Shown piece after piece: positions 1 through 14,600 of a stretch of DNA of 64,000 nt. The notes beneath the pieces were generated by a model. That model did not search any database, had not been told where the DNA came from, and saw only the letters and a program-made list of their open reading frames with translations. The stretch's first letter is position 1; every line of letters starts with the position of its first letter. This DNA is from Phytoseiulus persimilis (taxonomy: Eukaryota; Arthropoda; Arachnida; Mesostigmata; Phytoseiidae): NCBI GenBank assembly GCA_037576195.1, contig CM075103.1, positions 6,014,001 through 6,078,000 of the forward strand. The letters are read 5' to 3'. The translations under genes were made by a program, and so were the position numbers.

Positions 1-3000
1 GATTTCCGATCAGCTGGGACTTCACGCTTTCGAATTTCCATACTTTTTTATAGTTATATCTGGGGATGGAAACTCATGAAAATTAATAAAACAGGCTTGC
101 ATTGTCTGAAGTAAGAAGAGAATCAGAATGTCATACGGTAAAACTGCCAAAGTTATGCATCGAATGCTACGACTCATGCCAGATCACGCGCCAATGTCCG
201 AAGGATCTATCAGGGGCAAGAAGTGCTCAGACAGAATGAACGCGCTTTCGAATCATAGGCGATCTGCGGTTTCGTCGAGGAGTTGGGTCGAAGACCAGGT
301 GTGCGCGCGTGAGTTTCTGCAGATATAAATCGTCTGATTCGTGTTCTCCCGAGTTTCTGTTGCCTAATACGGAATTCGTGAACTCTACCACTGTGGATGT
401 CATTCGGAACGGGAATCCCAGAGACGATGCGAAACTAACCGGGACTTGCATTCAGTACCAATAAAGGACAGAGACTAGGGTAATGCGAATATGTCTGAAA
501 TATATGGTTCACAGTATCATGTGAAATGTGCTTCGCTTGCGGGGTATCCGGAGTTGTTGGCCGCTCCGTTTCTTTTGGAACGCTCCGTAAAAATCTACAG
601 AGCTGCGATCTGAGAAATTAGGTGTTGGCTGTGTTGAGGCATCACCGTTTGAGAACCTGCAAGATATTTCACATCCGGAGTCGGGATTGTCTCCGGACCG
701 TCACTCTCGTCAGCGCCATACTATGAAAGAATCGTTGCATATCGTTCAGCTTGTTCCTGGAGTCTTCGGAAAACTGCCCTGTCCGAACCATCACTGAAAG
801 AGTCTAAAGAAGTGGTTCCAGCCTCCAACCAGATGCAAACTCAAGTTTGCCCCGCCCTGGAAATGGAATCGATGGTCGCTATCTATGGTCATGCGACAGC
901 GGCTTCGACTCCTTTGACTTTTCGACACCAACTGAACATGCGGGAGCTCTTGTGAGAGCGATTTTGCCACAGAACTTCAGGAGAACGAGGAGCGGGGCTT
1001 GTTGGTTTTTGTTTGGGTCGCTCCTTGGGAGGAGGTAACTAGATTCGAAAAACGCCGTCCTTGGGAGCATCCGGAGGGAAGTCTTTGGCAAATCATGGAG
1101 CGGTTGACAGCGATTCCAAGTGATCCTCTCCGGCTCCCGTCCACCCCAGTCCATGACTCCCCCCTCTTCGTTTCGCTCGAGTAAACCTCTATTCGGACCC
1201 GTCTGCAGAACCCGCAGCAGCTCAGGGGCAGATTCCAAAGTTATGACAGCACCCTCCTCCTCCTCCCGCCTGCCTACCGACCTGCCTGCTCCGAGGCTCG
1301 GTTGGGCGCCTGCTCATTCGCTCGGTGGATGCAGGTGGGAAGGCAGACCGAGAGCTCGTCGCAAAAGCCGGAGAGACAAGACGCGCATTCGATGCGGATG
1401 GGGGATCGCGAGATGTGGGGACGGAAGCTATTGAAAAAAGCGGAGACACCAAGCGAGCAGACATAATCGAATGATTATATGGGTTGTACAAATTTCGCAT
1501 CAAGCGTAACATCGACATCCTGCCTTGTAGCAAGATATTAATTCCAGGACTCAACGTGTAGAGCTCTTTTGGGGATTTACCTGAAACACTCAGTAAACCT
1601 GAAGAGATCCAGTGCCCGTCGAAAAGCCTCCGCGTTTGCATAGAGGGAGCGAACGGCCATGACTCGATGGAGAGAAGAGGAACCACTGAATGTTTCGGAG
1701 CGTCGCTCGGCGAAGCCCTCCGAACTCGTTGACGAAGGTTAGAAGCGGTTCCGAGCCAAGGTTCGCTGTTGCGCCTGGCCGCCGTGCCAGTCAATGTGAG
1801 CCCGTCTTAACCGTGACTTGGAGCAGCGACAGGAGGTGAGATCTGTTCACAAAGAGGAGAAATTGAGCGGAAAAGCCGCTGGCTTTGCGAAACCCTCGTG
1901 CTTCCGCTGTTGGTCGCGGAGTGACGACCCCGACTCTTAGGAGCTCTTAGCGTTACTCTGGCGGTGACTCTTCAACGAACGGATGGAGCTCGGTCGAGGT
2001 CCGGTGAGCTACTTTGTTCTAAACCGAGCTTCCTTCACACGGAATTCGAGCTTCAAGCTTTCGTAACAGTAAATACGGCATTTATTCGTTCTTTCGTGAA
2101 TGTACAAGTTTTTTTTTCAGTATTCTGGTGGCGTCGATGACAATTACGTTTTCACTCTCGGATTCTCTGTTCGTGTCGGCTCATCTCTCAACGCTGGGCT
2201 TTCAATTGTGATCCTAAATTGACCGCTTGTTGGGATATTGCTATATGCATTGTGTGAGGATGGAACATCGGAGTGTCAAACTTGAGTCGGTCCGATTGAC
2301 CGAGTTTGTCAACCGAATGCATCGTTTTCCTAAACTGTGTCGAGCTCGAAGCTGATTGCTGCATACTCAAACCCGGTGTTCCGACATTGCGCTTACGAAA
2401 CCTGTAATTGTCGCTACTTTGTGTCTGTTGTCGAGTAATTGAAGAGCCCAGACACGGAACGTCGCAAGTCCTATTCCCACTTCCCCAAGAGAGACACGAG
2501 GTCCAATGCTGGCTCGATGTACTTATTCCCATGATTTTTGAACATCGGCGTAGCGAGCCTCCGTGACCCATGGGGCGGACCACCGGTGGCTCGAGCAGCT
2601 CTTAGACGCCACGCCTCATCTGGATTGTTCCCTGATCTGAGTGAAGAACGAAATGAATTGAACGTTGTCTCTCTATCCGGAATGAGAATATGAAAAAAGG
2701 CGATAGCTCGCCGAGAGGGCGAAAATGTTAATGCGAATATCTGACTTTCCCCCTCCCTTTGAAAAAAAAAAGTCCCAGGACGAACGCAAATTTTCCAATG
2801 TATCAGGCACGGAGAGAAATCTTGATGCCTCCAGAGTTGTCTGGGTGTCCGGATTGTTAGAATAGTAATGTATCAGGTCGAGTAAGAACGTAATTCTGAA
2901 GAATTTCTGCGAATGTGAGCAAACACTGATCATCAGAAGAAGCTCTGCGATGTATTAACCCACCCAAGGTTTATGCTCATGAAGGATCTCCGACTCAAAG

Positions 3001-5600
3001 GAATATCGAGCGGAAATTCCACCGGGAGCCAGATGGGCCGAGCGACGTTGAGGTGAAGTCGCGGCGTTTCGATCTGGAAATCCAGAATAAGCTTTCTATT
3101 CCTAATCTCTGAGACCTCCCCCGATTTCGTCAAAGCGCTCCGGATTCACAAGGAACGGTCGCCGGATGATGTTTGCGGTGTCGCTTTGCAGCTGGACGGA
3201 CGAGGTTCAGAACGATCCCTAAATGGACTCGCTTGCCTTCTTCGAGACTCTCCGGTCAATATGCACGAACCTGGGGTGTGGCCCATCGAGATCTAACCCC
3301 GAACTCAGAAGGAAAAGGAGCTGCGACGGTCTGGTTTGGGGCTCTTCAACTGCTCTGGCTTATTCCGTTCTCCGCTAGTTTTGTCATTTCTTCGAACCGA
3401 TATTGGAGTGCTTTGAATGTTGCCCATGGCTTCCCGTAGCCAGTGTTTGAGCCGAGTGTTTAACAGTATGTACAAATGGTCCTGTATTTACAGATGGTTA
3501 TGTGCAGTTTTCGAGTATTCCGACTCAGCGCGATCGTTCCAGGGGAATTCCGTGAAGCTTGTCCCCGGCTCGATGGCGGATTCACGTCTTGCAGCGCGGC
3601 TTTCTTCGATGGACTGGATTGGTACTCACTAGAACCAATACATGTCTTTCGCATCCGCTGTCGCCTCTAGACCTGCAAATGAAGTCGACGAAAGTTAAGT
3701 ACGTGCATGCATGATGCGCATTCGTCCTTGGAAAACGATAATCTTGGAAAGCACTTATCGACCAGATAATTGACCCATGCGCGAGCGAATGGAACTGGGG
3801 AAATGACGATCCCTCCCCTCAGTCGGATCTGGTACGCTGAGAGCTTTCTCAACCGTTCGCGGTTCAAGAGGTGGAGTGAGCCATCGATTCCCCCTCCTCC
3901 CCCTTCTTCTATGGAACGCTCCCCCAAGACTGGACGAGAGGCCAGTCGAACAGGGACAAGCATGAAGTTGGGTCGGAAGCCTTCACCCCGTCAATAGTGT
4001 TGTCCCGTTTGCAGTCCGCTGCGATGTGGCTCTCTCATCTGCCCGCTCGGCAGGTCGTCTTCAATTAAGGTTAGCTGGCGTGGAAAAGATTGCTTCGAGA
4101 AGCCGCGAGGTGAGCGCGGTGCTGTACCTTCCGACAACGGAACCTGCCCTCGTTCCCGCTCGTCTTCTTCGCGTCGCCCTCGGAGACGACGGAACCAAAG
4201 GCGTCATGGCGTCGCCGCGGGCGGATCTAGGTCTCAAAGTCAACGACCGACCAGCTCCCGCAACGCTTGCTCTCCGGGGTGAATTGCCACGGCCCCGCCA
4301 GCGAGTGACGGTCGGGAGCCCATCCGATCACCCGGCGTTCAATCGGCAGGGCTCCCGACTGGACACAGAACAACGGAGGAGGGGAAGCCGACGGCGGGAG
4401 GGGAGGAGAACGGAGCAGAAGAGGCACAAGGGCAGACCAATAATCGATCGAGCTCTAATGACAGTTTTATTCCCTGCTCCATCCGTACAGATCCCGGAGA
4501 GATTGGAGTGGGACGTCATCTAAGCCTTTTATTGATTCCGCTCGGGTCTCCGTTTGCCTTTTTTCCCCTATCTGTTAAAAGATCGAGCCGACTCGTACTC
4601 CGACTCCTGCGACATCGGAGAGCTCTGCCACAGGACGGGGACGAGCCCGAAGTGGACTCCGAGGGTCGAGGTCCCTGGTTCAGACCCGATGATTCGCGAT
4701 AACGGAGAATCAGAACCACCTAGGCCCAAGCTGGAGTTTGATACCGAATGGATTGCAGGGACAGGTTGTAGATCGAGATCCACGAAAACTCCCGGCGGCA
4801 GCAGCACCAGGTGAAGAGCATGGACATCATCGGAGAAATAAGGCGGGGAGGAAGTCGGTTCGGGGACCGAAACCGTCGGACTCGGCGAGCTATTCTTCTC
4901 TTGGAAGAGTCTTGCGAACAATTCGGTCCTCCACATAACAAACTCGGCCGGTTTGGAGGACAGACGGGCCGACTGACTCCCATTGCTTAGAGTAAGCGGG
5001 AGCCATTCAGGCTGTTGGTCCCTGGCGGCGAGTCTGCGCGCGAAAATATGAATGGTGGAAGGCGGTCCCTGGGCCCAGTCGGTCGACGATTGGTCCCTTC
5101 TTATAATACGCGCACTCAGCCGCTCTCGCTTATTCCCTGACTTACAGCAGGCACTTGCAGCCCGCCGGGTACCAACATATGATATATAGACAGCAGCCAC
5201 AGCGAAATAGAGTGCGCACACACAATAAATGGAATCGACTTATTAATGACAACAACATGGGAACCCGGCTTGATTCATCATTTACTAACCCACTCTCGTC
5301 GGGAGCCCGTCTTTGCCCTTAACAGCCCAGGACCACCAGGACCGTCCGCAACCCTAGCCTCCAGACGTTAGAAGAAGAACAAGATACATTTTCCTCGTCG
5401 AGTCGCTCAGAGAAACCGAATGCGTTCCAGAACAAGAGTGAACTCGACGGAACTATGTTCATCGGTTTCGCCCCTTTTCCGGAGAGTTCCGCGATTCAGC
5501 GAGCCGGGAAATCCGATTCTCGGCTGTATCGAATGTCGCGTTGCGGCAGAGTTCAGTGCGCGGCGGCCCTGCAGGAAGCGACCGACGCGACGATCGGTTC
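1..5600. other. 3' flank of vg, no recognised gene
   Basis: No exon with a recognisable domain was found on either strand. A 217-codon open frame runs on the minus strand from 5221 to 4568, but it opens with GTG, its first in-frame ATG is far inside, and it has no family signature. The segment probably contains the 3' UTR of vg. A minus-strand AATAAA (TTTATT on the plus strand at 4528-4533) would give a 3' UTR of about 1.07 kb. That polyadenylation site is inference. Confidence 0.35.
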
Positions 5601-8600
5601 TCACTCACCCGTCATTGCAGCACTCATCGGATGCGCGTAGTTGCTCGGGGAAGGTTCTTGAATCGCCACAGGATGGCCTCCCATGTTGATGTTCATTTGC
5701 ATTTGTTCGTGGTATCGGGCGACCGATTGCCCCCAACTGTCCATCATCTTCTCGTTGACGCCAAGAACCGCAGCTGAGCAAGACGCGCGCGGTTGTTGAT
5801 TCCCGAGCGTCAGTAATGAATTGTACTGCAACAAACAAACAGGAACCGGTTTTGAGACTTCGCCGCGCTCGGTGTCCCCCTCGGAATACCTCCGGAGTCA
5901 GGGGGACCATCGTGATGGTGGAAAACGCAGAAACAACCTGAGCTCGCTTACCTGGTGTTGAGCGAATTGGTGCCGATTGGCAGCCGCAGCGTACGTTTGC
6001 AGATCGTGCCCACTCAGCTGAGCCTGCCGATACCCCTGCACGTATTGCGACCAAGAGTCGTAGTCGCTCGTGCTCGGCGTTGTTGAACAATAGAAATCCG
6101 TCAGGGGATGACTCGTAGACGTCGATGGCAGCGGCAAGTACGACGGAGATGGATGCCCGTTCAGATGGGATGGCGAAGGCCCGCTCAGATGGGATGGCGA
6201 AGGCCCGCTCAAATGAGATGGCGAAGGCCCGCTCAGATGGGATGGCGAGTGACCACTCAGCTGAGAAGGCGACGTCCGAACTTGCGGACTCGCTTGCGAG
6301 GGTCCGGCCTGAGGGTAGGATGAGGTCGAAGATGGTGACGGCGGGTAGGATCCGGGAGACGTCGCCACGGGCTGCGAATTGGGAGGGCAGAAGAAGCTTT
6401 GCGGCAGGTTGCGTTGCGACAATGGCTTCGCATCTGGAAGGCGGAAGGAGAGCGCTGAAAAGGACAGGATTTTGGATACCGAATTTCCTCCTCGGGAGTC
6501 TTTTTTCGCTTGGGGGAGGGGGCAACTAGAACCTCATCGCTCGCAATCGCATTGAGGAAGCGAGCGCGAAGGTTCACTTCGAAACGGAAAGCAAGTTGCA
6601 ACAAACGACCCCTGACAACGAGAACATTAGAATAACGAGCTCCTCCCGCGAGCCCACTTCTGCACTTGTTACCGACGCTGCTGCTGTTGATACTCAGCCT
6701 TGATGGGAAAACGCCGGAGGACTCCAACCCCGCTAATAACGAACTAAACTCAGCGATCAACAACTCAACGGGTACCCGTGCTCAATTGAGCCTGAAGCGC
6801 TCAGTTTCACCTCTGAGCCGGCTGGTTGATGCAATGGGGAGCGGCTGAACAGTGCTCTCTGCGATGTCGAGGGAGCAGAGGTGCGTTCTCGACGTTGGAA
6901 ACGTTCAATAAACAGCAACGAAGATCCCAGATACTTCAATCGATGTCAACGAGAGCTGAATTCGGTGCGACGACCACTCCGTTCGAGTTCGTTCGAGTGT
7001 GGAGTCCACGAAGGGCTTGATCCTGCGCATCGAGAGAGATCCGCTGCCGTGGACGCCATTTCTCGGATATTATTAACTTTTCACTGACCTCCGATCTCAG
7101 GCGGCCTGTCTCGATATGTGCGCCGGATCTATATTAAGCATAGAGCCTCTTTGTCTGCGAAACAGAGTCGACGATCTCTCGTAGGCCCACCGTTTTGACA
7201 CTGAGACCCTATTAGCACCACTCTATTGTAGACCAACACAGACAGACAATCCTACAAAGAACTCAATTGAGTTTATTGATATCGGATTGTCTGCAGGATC
7301 GGATCACAAGTAACAACGTCCAGCCCGGATCGAATTCCAACGATGGAGCGGGACTCCCACGGAAACTCTGCAGGACAACTTCCAATCGAATTTTCCCTTG
7401 TGGTTTCCCTCGAGGCCGACAACGGCGATGTTTTGCGATAATCACCGCGGGAAAACGCTTCTGTTTTCATTTTCGGGCCCGGAGACCAACACCATGGCGC
7501 TCGCGATCCGCAGAGGATTATCCTGCGGAGGGTGGACCGAGCAAGCGCGCGCGAGGGAGGAAACAATTTCGATGGTGCATCGTCCAAAGTCGGTCTCACT
7601 CTGTAGCTTGATCCTCGTCGCGTGCGTCGAGGAAGTGTGTACTTACTCAAATCGACACCACACGCCTATTTATTGTTATGACTCGCAAATAGTCCGCCCA
7701 GTCCCCTGAGATCGAGCTCGGTTGCGGTCACCACAGCGCCTGAGAAACTCATGACTTAATCATCTGACACCCGTTCTCCTCGCCAACGGTTAACCCTTAG
7801 GGGATATAAACAAATTCAGGATCATGGAGGGCTCCAATTCCCCCGAAATTCGAACCGCATCAAGGATTCCTAAACGGAGGGAAACAACCGTGGCGATCTC
7901 GGAAAACTCCCCTCATGTTTGGTTCCACGCTTCCCGGAAATATCGGGTGCTGAACGCGTGGGGAAGGGGCTACAGTGATTCCGCGAGGATTGTGGACATT
8001 TCACGAGTATCCCAAGGTTCTCCTTGTTAGAGTACGGTGGAAGTTCATCTCGGAGGAAGCAAGAGAGGATCCGCTGCATGGACCCGGCGAAGAATACCAT
8101 GAACCTGCACGACCACTATTCGCAGCGTACCATTCTATTCGTCGGTCGCTCATTGTGTTCACCCAAGCTCGCGCGCGCCTCCATATTAATTCGAGCACAG
8201 AGACCCATTGCGTTAGCTTATTGCAGACACACGTGTCCCCGACTCCTGAGCTTGAAACCGGCTCCCGGCATCACGAGAGGCTGTCCTCGCCGATCTACCT
8301 CGGTGGCTGCTCCTCTCCGTCTCGTTTATTAAATATGGGACAGCCACACATACAGAACCTCATTGATTCGTTCGCTCATGGGGGAAGGTTCATCTTTCCG
8401 CCCTGATCTTCGGTCGATGACACTCCCACTCACGGTCAGCCGAATCCGTCCAGATCCAAACACATAATATAGGAATGATATAATCACATCTAAGACGAGT
8501 CATCCGAATAACCTGGAAATCTCCTCAGCCAGAGGTAAATCAGAGATTTTCCATGGGTGTTCGAGACTCACCGCGTGGACTTCGAATCCAGTTTTTCACT

Positions 8601-11600
8601 GGAGTCCTTGTCCGCAGGCGGGCTCTCGCGAATCAGAAATCCGAATGCGAGCCTGTACTCGCCCGATCGTCCCTGATCCAGACCCTGACGAATTGGATTA
8701 CTCGGATAAACAAAAATAAATTAGGCTCCAAGCCGAGGATCAGCTTTCCAGTGAGGCAGAGAAGGGTTAGGAGCAGAATGCGGGAGCGGGTGCGCGGGTC
8801 GCGCGGAACAGGGCTCAACGCGGCTGCCTGGTATCCATGAGAAGGAACAACCGCCCGAGAGCGGTCAATATTTACGATTTTCAAACGGTAGCGTCTTCAG
8901 AAAAGCAGCGTCTTTTCTGAAAGCATCCTCGCCCGTCCACGCTTTGGACTCGGAAGACCTTATCGCGCCAGCGACGAGCCACAAAATGGGTTTCCAGCTC
9001 ATCGCATTCGAGCTGGAGGCTGCCGGAGGTCAGAAACGAATTCCTTTACGTACGATATTTTCTCTTAGCACCCTGGTTCCCCACGCCCGCGGAGGCACCT
9101 CATCCCTCCTCGCCATTTATGAAGCATCGCGATTGGGGAAGTGGCCTCGACCACTTGTGCTTAATACCATGAAACCGAGGCGGTGGTTCCCATCGCCTAA
9201 TCCATTGACATTTGCATATGTCGGTCTCTCGTCCGCTCATGCCTCGTTGGCTGTCGGACATCGTGACAGAAGAGATTCAGTGAAGTGGATTACTCGAAAT
9301 CTCAGCAAGCGCTCTCGCCATTCGTCGTTGTACGATTCGAACTCCAGTGTATCTCACTGGGCGACACGCGCCTCAACAGTCGACACACGTTCTCGGTAAC
9401 AGTGATCGAGAGGGAGACTCCGAATGATTATCTTCATGAGGGTTGCTGTCGTCGTTGTTGTTGTCATGTTTCTAATATGGCAATAATTCGCTCTTTGATC
9501 TCTGGGGCGTCGTAATATGTCCAAAGCCTCTCCGAGCCACTTGAGCAAATCATTGACACGCCCCTTGTCGTCGCTGTTCCCAACTGACTGGGAGAGGATG
9601 AGCGCATCGCACGGGAAGCAGGATGGGATTTCGAGGCAGGAGGCAGCGGAAGCCTCCGAATTTAGCGAGCCCAGTTGCCGAAAGTCTCCTCGTAGAATCA
9701 GAAGGACGCGGGATACGATTTCCGAACGTGAGGCGGGTCGAGGGTTCAAACTCCAGTTCAGCTATAAGCTCGAGTCCAGAGGCGAAGATTTGGGCGAAGC
9801 CAATCCGAGGAAGGGTGGACTCACAGGCAACGGATCATTCGTTGACTTCTGTGAGTGTGCGCGTTTTTTGTTTCAAACATTCGTACAAGCATCGCGAAGG
9901 GTTCTCAGCGCGTGACGAATCGCGTATTGAGTGGCTCGCATGGGACCGGGTCGAGAATCAACGAAACAACGAGCCGTTATATTCATTCCAGAGCGACTGT
10001 GAGATTCAGCGGCTTTGAGTTCAGCGAGTGCGATGAGTCCGATGAGCCACATCTGAGGCTGCAAAATCGATCCACGACGAGTACTCAAGTTATCTCGAAG
10101 CTTCGGCGGTCCGATGGATTTCGGCGATTATTGCGGATGATCTTTCTCTTCGGATCTAGTGGAAATGGTCGCTTCAATTGGGAATTCTCAAGAATCCCGC
10201 AACGGTCCACTTTCACGGGGACTGTGGTTCAATCCTGGATTTTACGAGTGAAATCCGGGACGCCGCGGTTCGCTTTAGTGCTACCGATCCCACAGCAGCA
10301 CAGCCCCGACCGCCATTCTTGACCAAGGGCAGCTTCAACGGTGTCAACGCAAGCCTTCGGAGCAGAGGGACGAAGAAACGAAACGGTTCCCATCGACACC
10401 GCTGGAGGCGAATGCCAGTGAGAGAGAAATCAATATTTCCCCTACCGGGAAGCCTGTGCGGGAAGAGCTCTCCCTCCCTCCCTTCCTCCGGTCGAAGCCG
10501 TGGGATCATACGAGGTTGTTTCCACGGTGACGCCGGGGAGCCAACGTTGAACGATTGGATAACGAACACGGGGTCTGCTTCTCCTGCCCCTTCTATGGCG
10601 AGCTCAGCTCTCGCGGAACAGATCCTGACTACTCAAGTTCTTCGTCGTCTGAATGGAATTAGATGACTCCCGTTTCTTGAATGAAAATCTACAAAATCGA
10701 GCAGGATCGTCACTTCTCACTAGTCGGAGCATATCTCATTGATCTTATCATGGTTTTGGGTGTACTCCCGTAATCTCAGTCGTTCCCCGATAAGTTTTTT
10801 TGACCAATTCAAAACGGGAGCAAGAAATGAAGAAAAAATCGGGGATGGCGAAGAAAAAGTGTCATGATTCTATTTTGAGTTCAATGCTCGTTGACTCAAG
10901 ATGTTCGCTACCGAATCTCAATCTAGCATCAGCTTGTGTGTGAGCAAAAAAAACAAGAGGAACCACAGAGTGAGTAAGAAGTGATGGTGTTACCGTCGAC
11001 CGGATAGAAGGAGGGAGCCCCGGGAAACGAGCGAGAGTGTCATAGATGACTATTGGGAGCGAAGGATTTCTACGCGGAGTTTTGGATGGTTTTTCAGGGA
11101 CCACTCGAATATTCGACGTGTTCTCGGCCAAAAAACTTCAATCAAGCGGAACTCCGCCGGGAGAAATTTCGTTTCATTCGAGATCGCGGCTGGGGCGCAG
11201 CTTCTTTCGTATTTCGCAAAGCTTTCATACAGAGCTTCCAAACAGTTCCCTCTCAACAATTCCACTCAGCAGTCCGGATACCTCGGTGAAATCGTCGACA
11301 TGCAGTTGATAGTGAGGAAATCTGCTCACACCTGCTTCTTCCAAGTCCATTCGTCCAGCCACAGAGGGCCGCGCGCTACAAGGAGCGGCGATCGGAGCAC
11401 ATGGCGGGAAGTCGAACCAAGAATACCGCTTCATCTTGTACACAAAAGTAGCAAGTCGACCGATTCCTGGTGTTGAGCAGGAAAATGGAAGCCCGAAATC
11501 CGGTCGGGTTTCGTTTCTGACAGTCGGAAAACCCCGGTGTTTGGTTTGAGTGAGGAGTGTCACATCATCGACTGACAGAACAACATTGACACGTTTACCC

Positions 11601-14600
11601 GGAGTAACCGAGCGCCTATTCAACAAACCCAACAGTCCGACGTGCGCTCTTCAAAGTGGAGAGCTCTAGCTCGGTTTTGCGCTCAAAGGGCGGAAAGTGC
11701 CGGCAGGCAGTGAGGGAGGAAGCCGGCTAAAAGGATCGCGGCTGACTGTCTGCTAGCCGCTTTCAGCGAGAATAGTCGGGTTCTGCGGGGTGGATGACGG
11801 AAATATTCCATGTGAACTGTCATATACCCGTGACACAATGGCGGAAGACAAAACCAAAGCTACCAGCAAGTCCTCTAGTCGGAGAGAAAGGTAGTCAACT
11901 AGTTAGTGTAGCAGCTCCCGCGGATCGCCAGCCGCTGTGGAGGACCCACACCTTAGTCACATCACGAATGACTGAGAGAGACCGGATGGAATGAGTTCAG
12001 TTCGTATGCCACTTCGCGCTGTTAATTCATGGCAGGATCGCTAACCCCTTCCAGATTCGGCTAAACTGACAGTTCGATCAACTCTGGATACCGGTGTATC
12101 ACATCGACGATGTTTCCGGACCAGCTTCTCTCCAAGCTGAGATTGCTCTCGGACGAGGACGGCTGGTTCAGACCGAGAAAGATCAGGTCGAATACGACTG
12201 TCCAGTAGCGTGGGGACTGGGACCTGTTCTTCCGTATAACGGATCACGGAATTCCGCCGCATTACGGAAGATATTTTTCGTAATACGGAAAATAAATTAC
12301 AGGAAACATAGATGATGTTCCATGCACGAATCATTTCAAATAACTCCGCTGAGATATTTGGGCATCCGGTATCTGGTACTCATGGCTCGCCATGGGAAAC
12401 ACAAACAATATCGCTACATCAAGGACATCTGGGGTGTGAATCGGGATCATTTTCCGCAATTCGGAATCACGGGATCAATTTTCCGTAACGCCGGAATACG
12501 GGAATAATTTTTCGTAACGCCGAAATACGGGAATAATTTTTCGTAACGCCGAAATACGGGAATAATTCTCCGTAGCGCCGTGAAACGGGAATAATTTTTC
12601 GTAACTCAGGAATATGGACCTGTTTTCGTAAGCCGTAATACGGAAATACTTGCTGAGTTGGGACCCTTCCAGAGGCCCGGGGAGGACCCTCGAACAGCAG
12701 AACCGCGATAGATACCATCCTGGACCAGTGGGGAAATAAGAGCATGTCGCCTGAATGCAGTTCCCACATGTAAGGAGTTCCCCCACTCGAACGAAGATCC
12801 ACGGGAACGAACAGCGTTATCCGCAGGGATTACGATGAGGTTCGTTGCCGACCGTATCTACGGATGTTTTTTGGAATGAATCACTCACTTCAGAATTCGA
12901 TGACTTTTCCGACATGCGCTAATCAGCAATGTGTTCTTAGATGGAACTTTTGAGCTCATATCGAAATTGCTGCTGGACCACCCGAGCAAAAGCGTTGCAA
13001 TCATGATTTTTGTGCTCTGTGCGATACGCTTGAGCGCTCGGAAAAATGTCCTCGTGGTAATTTGTGCTGATGATCCTCACTAGTGGACACCTGAGAGACC
13101 CGGTTCGAGCGAGACGCTGCCCTGGACGCCCGGGTGAGCCGTGGCACATGCTCGCTCGAAATCTCAAATTCTTGCGAATGAAGTATTAGTGTGATTTTGT
13201 ACAACTGGTTTATGCGGAGGACGGACGACTGTTTCTCGGCGAATTCCAAAGAGTAGTCCAGATGAGTGTATAAGCAAGCCAAGACCAGATCCGTAGAGAT
13301 GGAATGACTCAGAGATCCAGTCTGCAGACAAACGATGAATGTGGAGGAGAGAGAGACTCAGCGAATGAAGTCCTGTATGCTCTACAGGAGATGAAGCTCT
13401 CTACATGCCACAGCGAGGGCGGGCATGCTTACACCGACTCTGAATGACCACAGTAGATTCCACGGGAGCCATTTGTACTTTATCAGATGTAGGACGGAGG
13501 AGAAAACAGAACTGTATCTAATGCGGACGGTATCATATCAATGCAGGAGAAACCCCGGAACGACTAGGGCGCAAGAAAGAACCAGACTTCGGAATCTAAT
13601 GGAAGATGAACGAATAGCTCGAGCTTTGCAAGGGGCAGCAGAGCGAGCTTCCCCCATGGCGGACTCGAAGTGTAAATCCGGACCATGTCCGGTTTTCATG
13701 GAAAAATGACCGGTCATACGGCCTAGTTATGAAGCAACAAAGTGTTACATGGATCGAGGAAACGATGAACCATGACGTTGGCGGTGGTTGTTGAGAACTG
13801 TGGTGAAGACGGCTACGTTGTACAACATTCGTCGTTCCTTGGTATGTGGACAACTGCTTCCTCTGAGATAAGCTCGGACTTCAGCAGGACCACCGAGAGC
13901 CATGTTATGCTCTATGCTCTGAGTGTGATCCAATTTCCCCGCTCCCAGATCAATCCAGCAAGTGCTCGCAGCGTTGCCAGAACACATGACTTCATACGAG
14001 TACTCGATCGAAATAAGACTAGATCGAAATGAATCCAATGCAATCCAAGTACAGAGGATAGATTCATAGCTGAGATTGGGCTCGTCCCTGGCAAAAGCAA
14101 GGCTTCCCCCTTATCAAGATGGAAGTTTTTGGAGTTTGGGTTTTTCAAGGTGATCTTCCGCCTCATTAGTCTCACATTGTTCATCACAGAGGCGTCGCTA
14201 CCCTTTGAGTTGGCGATTACTGTGTGAATTCGAGAAAATGTTTTTTTTTTCGAAAGCATTTTTTATGGAACCTTCTCCGTCAATTGATGATTGAAAATAT
14301 GCTCGTCCGTCTGAGCGCTGATCGCGATTAGGGTGGCCCTAAGAGCACAAAACAGAAGCCGTCATTGTTCAGAAACAGAGCTTTTCGGGGGAACAGCAGC
14401 TCGCCTCCTCCTGAACACAGGCACTCCGTTCCTCGTTGTCGTAGGCTACGCTACTTTTAACGGAGCATTGGGCGCAGAGGTGAACCTACGACAACGAAGG
14501 CACCAACTCGGCATTAAAATGATTCCCATCTCTCGTTGGGCACGTGGCTCGCCTCCTCTGACTCCATTCCGACGAGATCAAGCTCGAAACATGCTAGCAC

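Noticed and set aside
4026..4523. 165-codon plus-strand open frame, Arg/Pro-rich
   Set aside because: Opens with GTG, has no family motif or signal peptide, and lies in GC-rich DNA where stops are rare.
4568..5221. 217-codon minus-strand open frame downstream of vg
   Set aside because: Begins with GTG, first ATG lies deep inside, no recognisable domain, and no consistent splice to vg exon 4 could be made.
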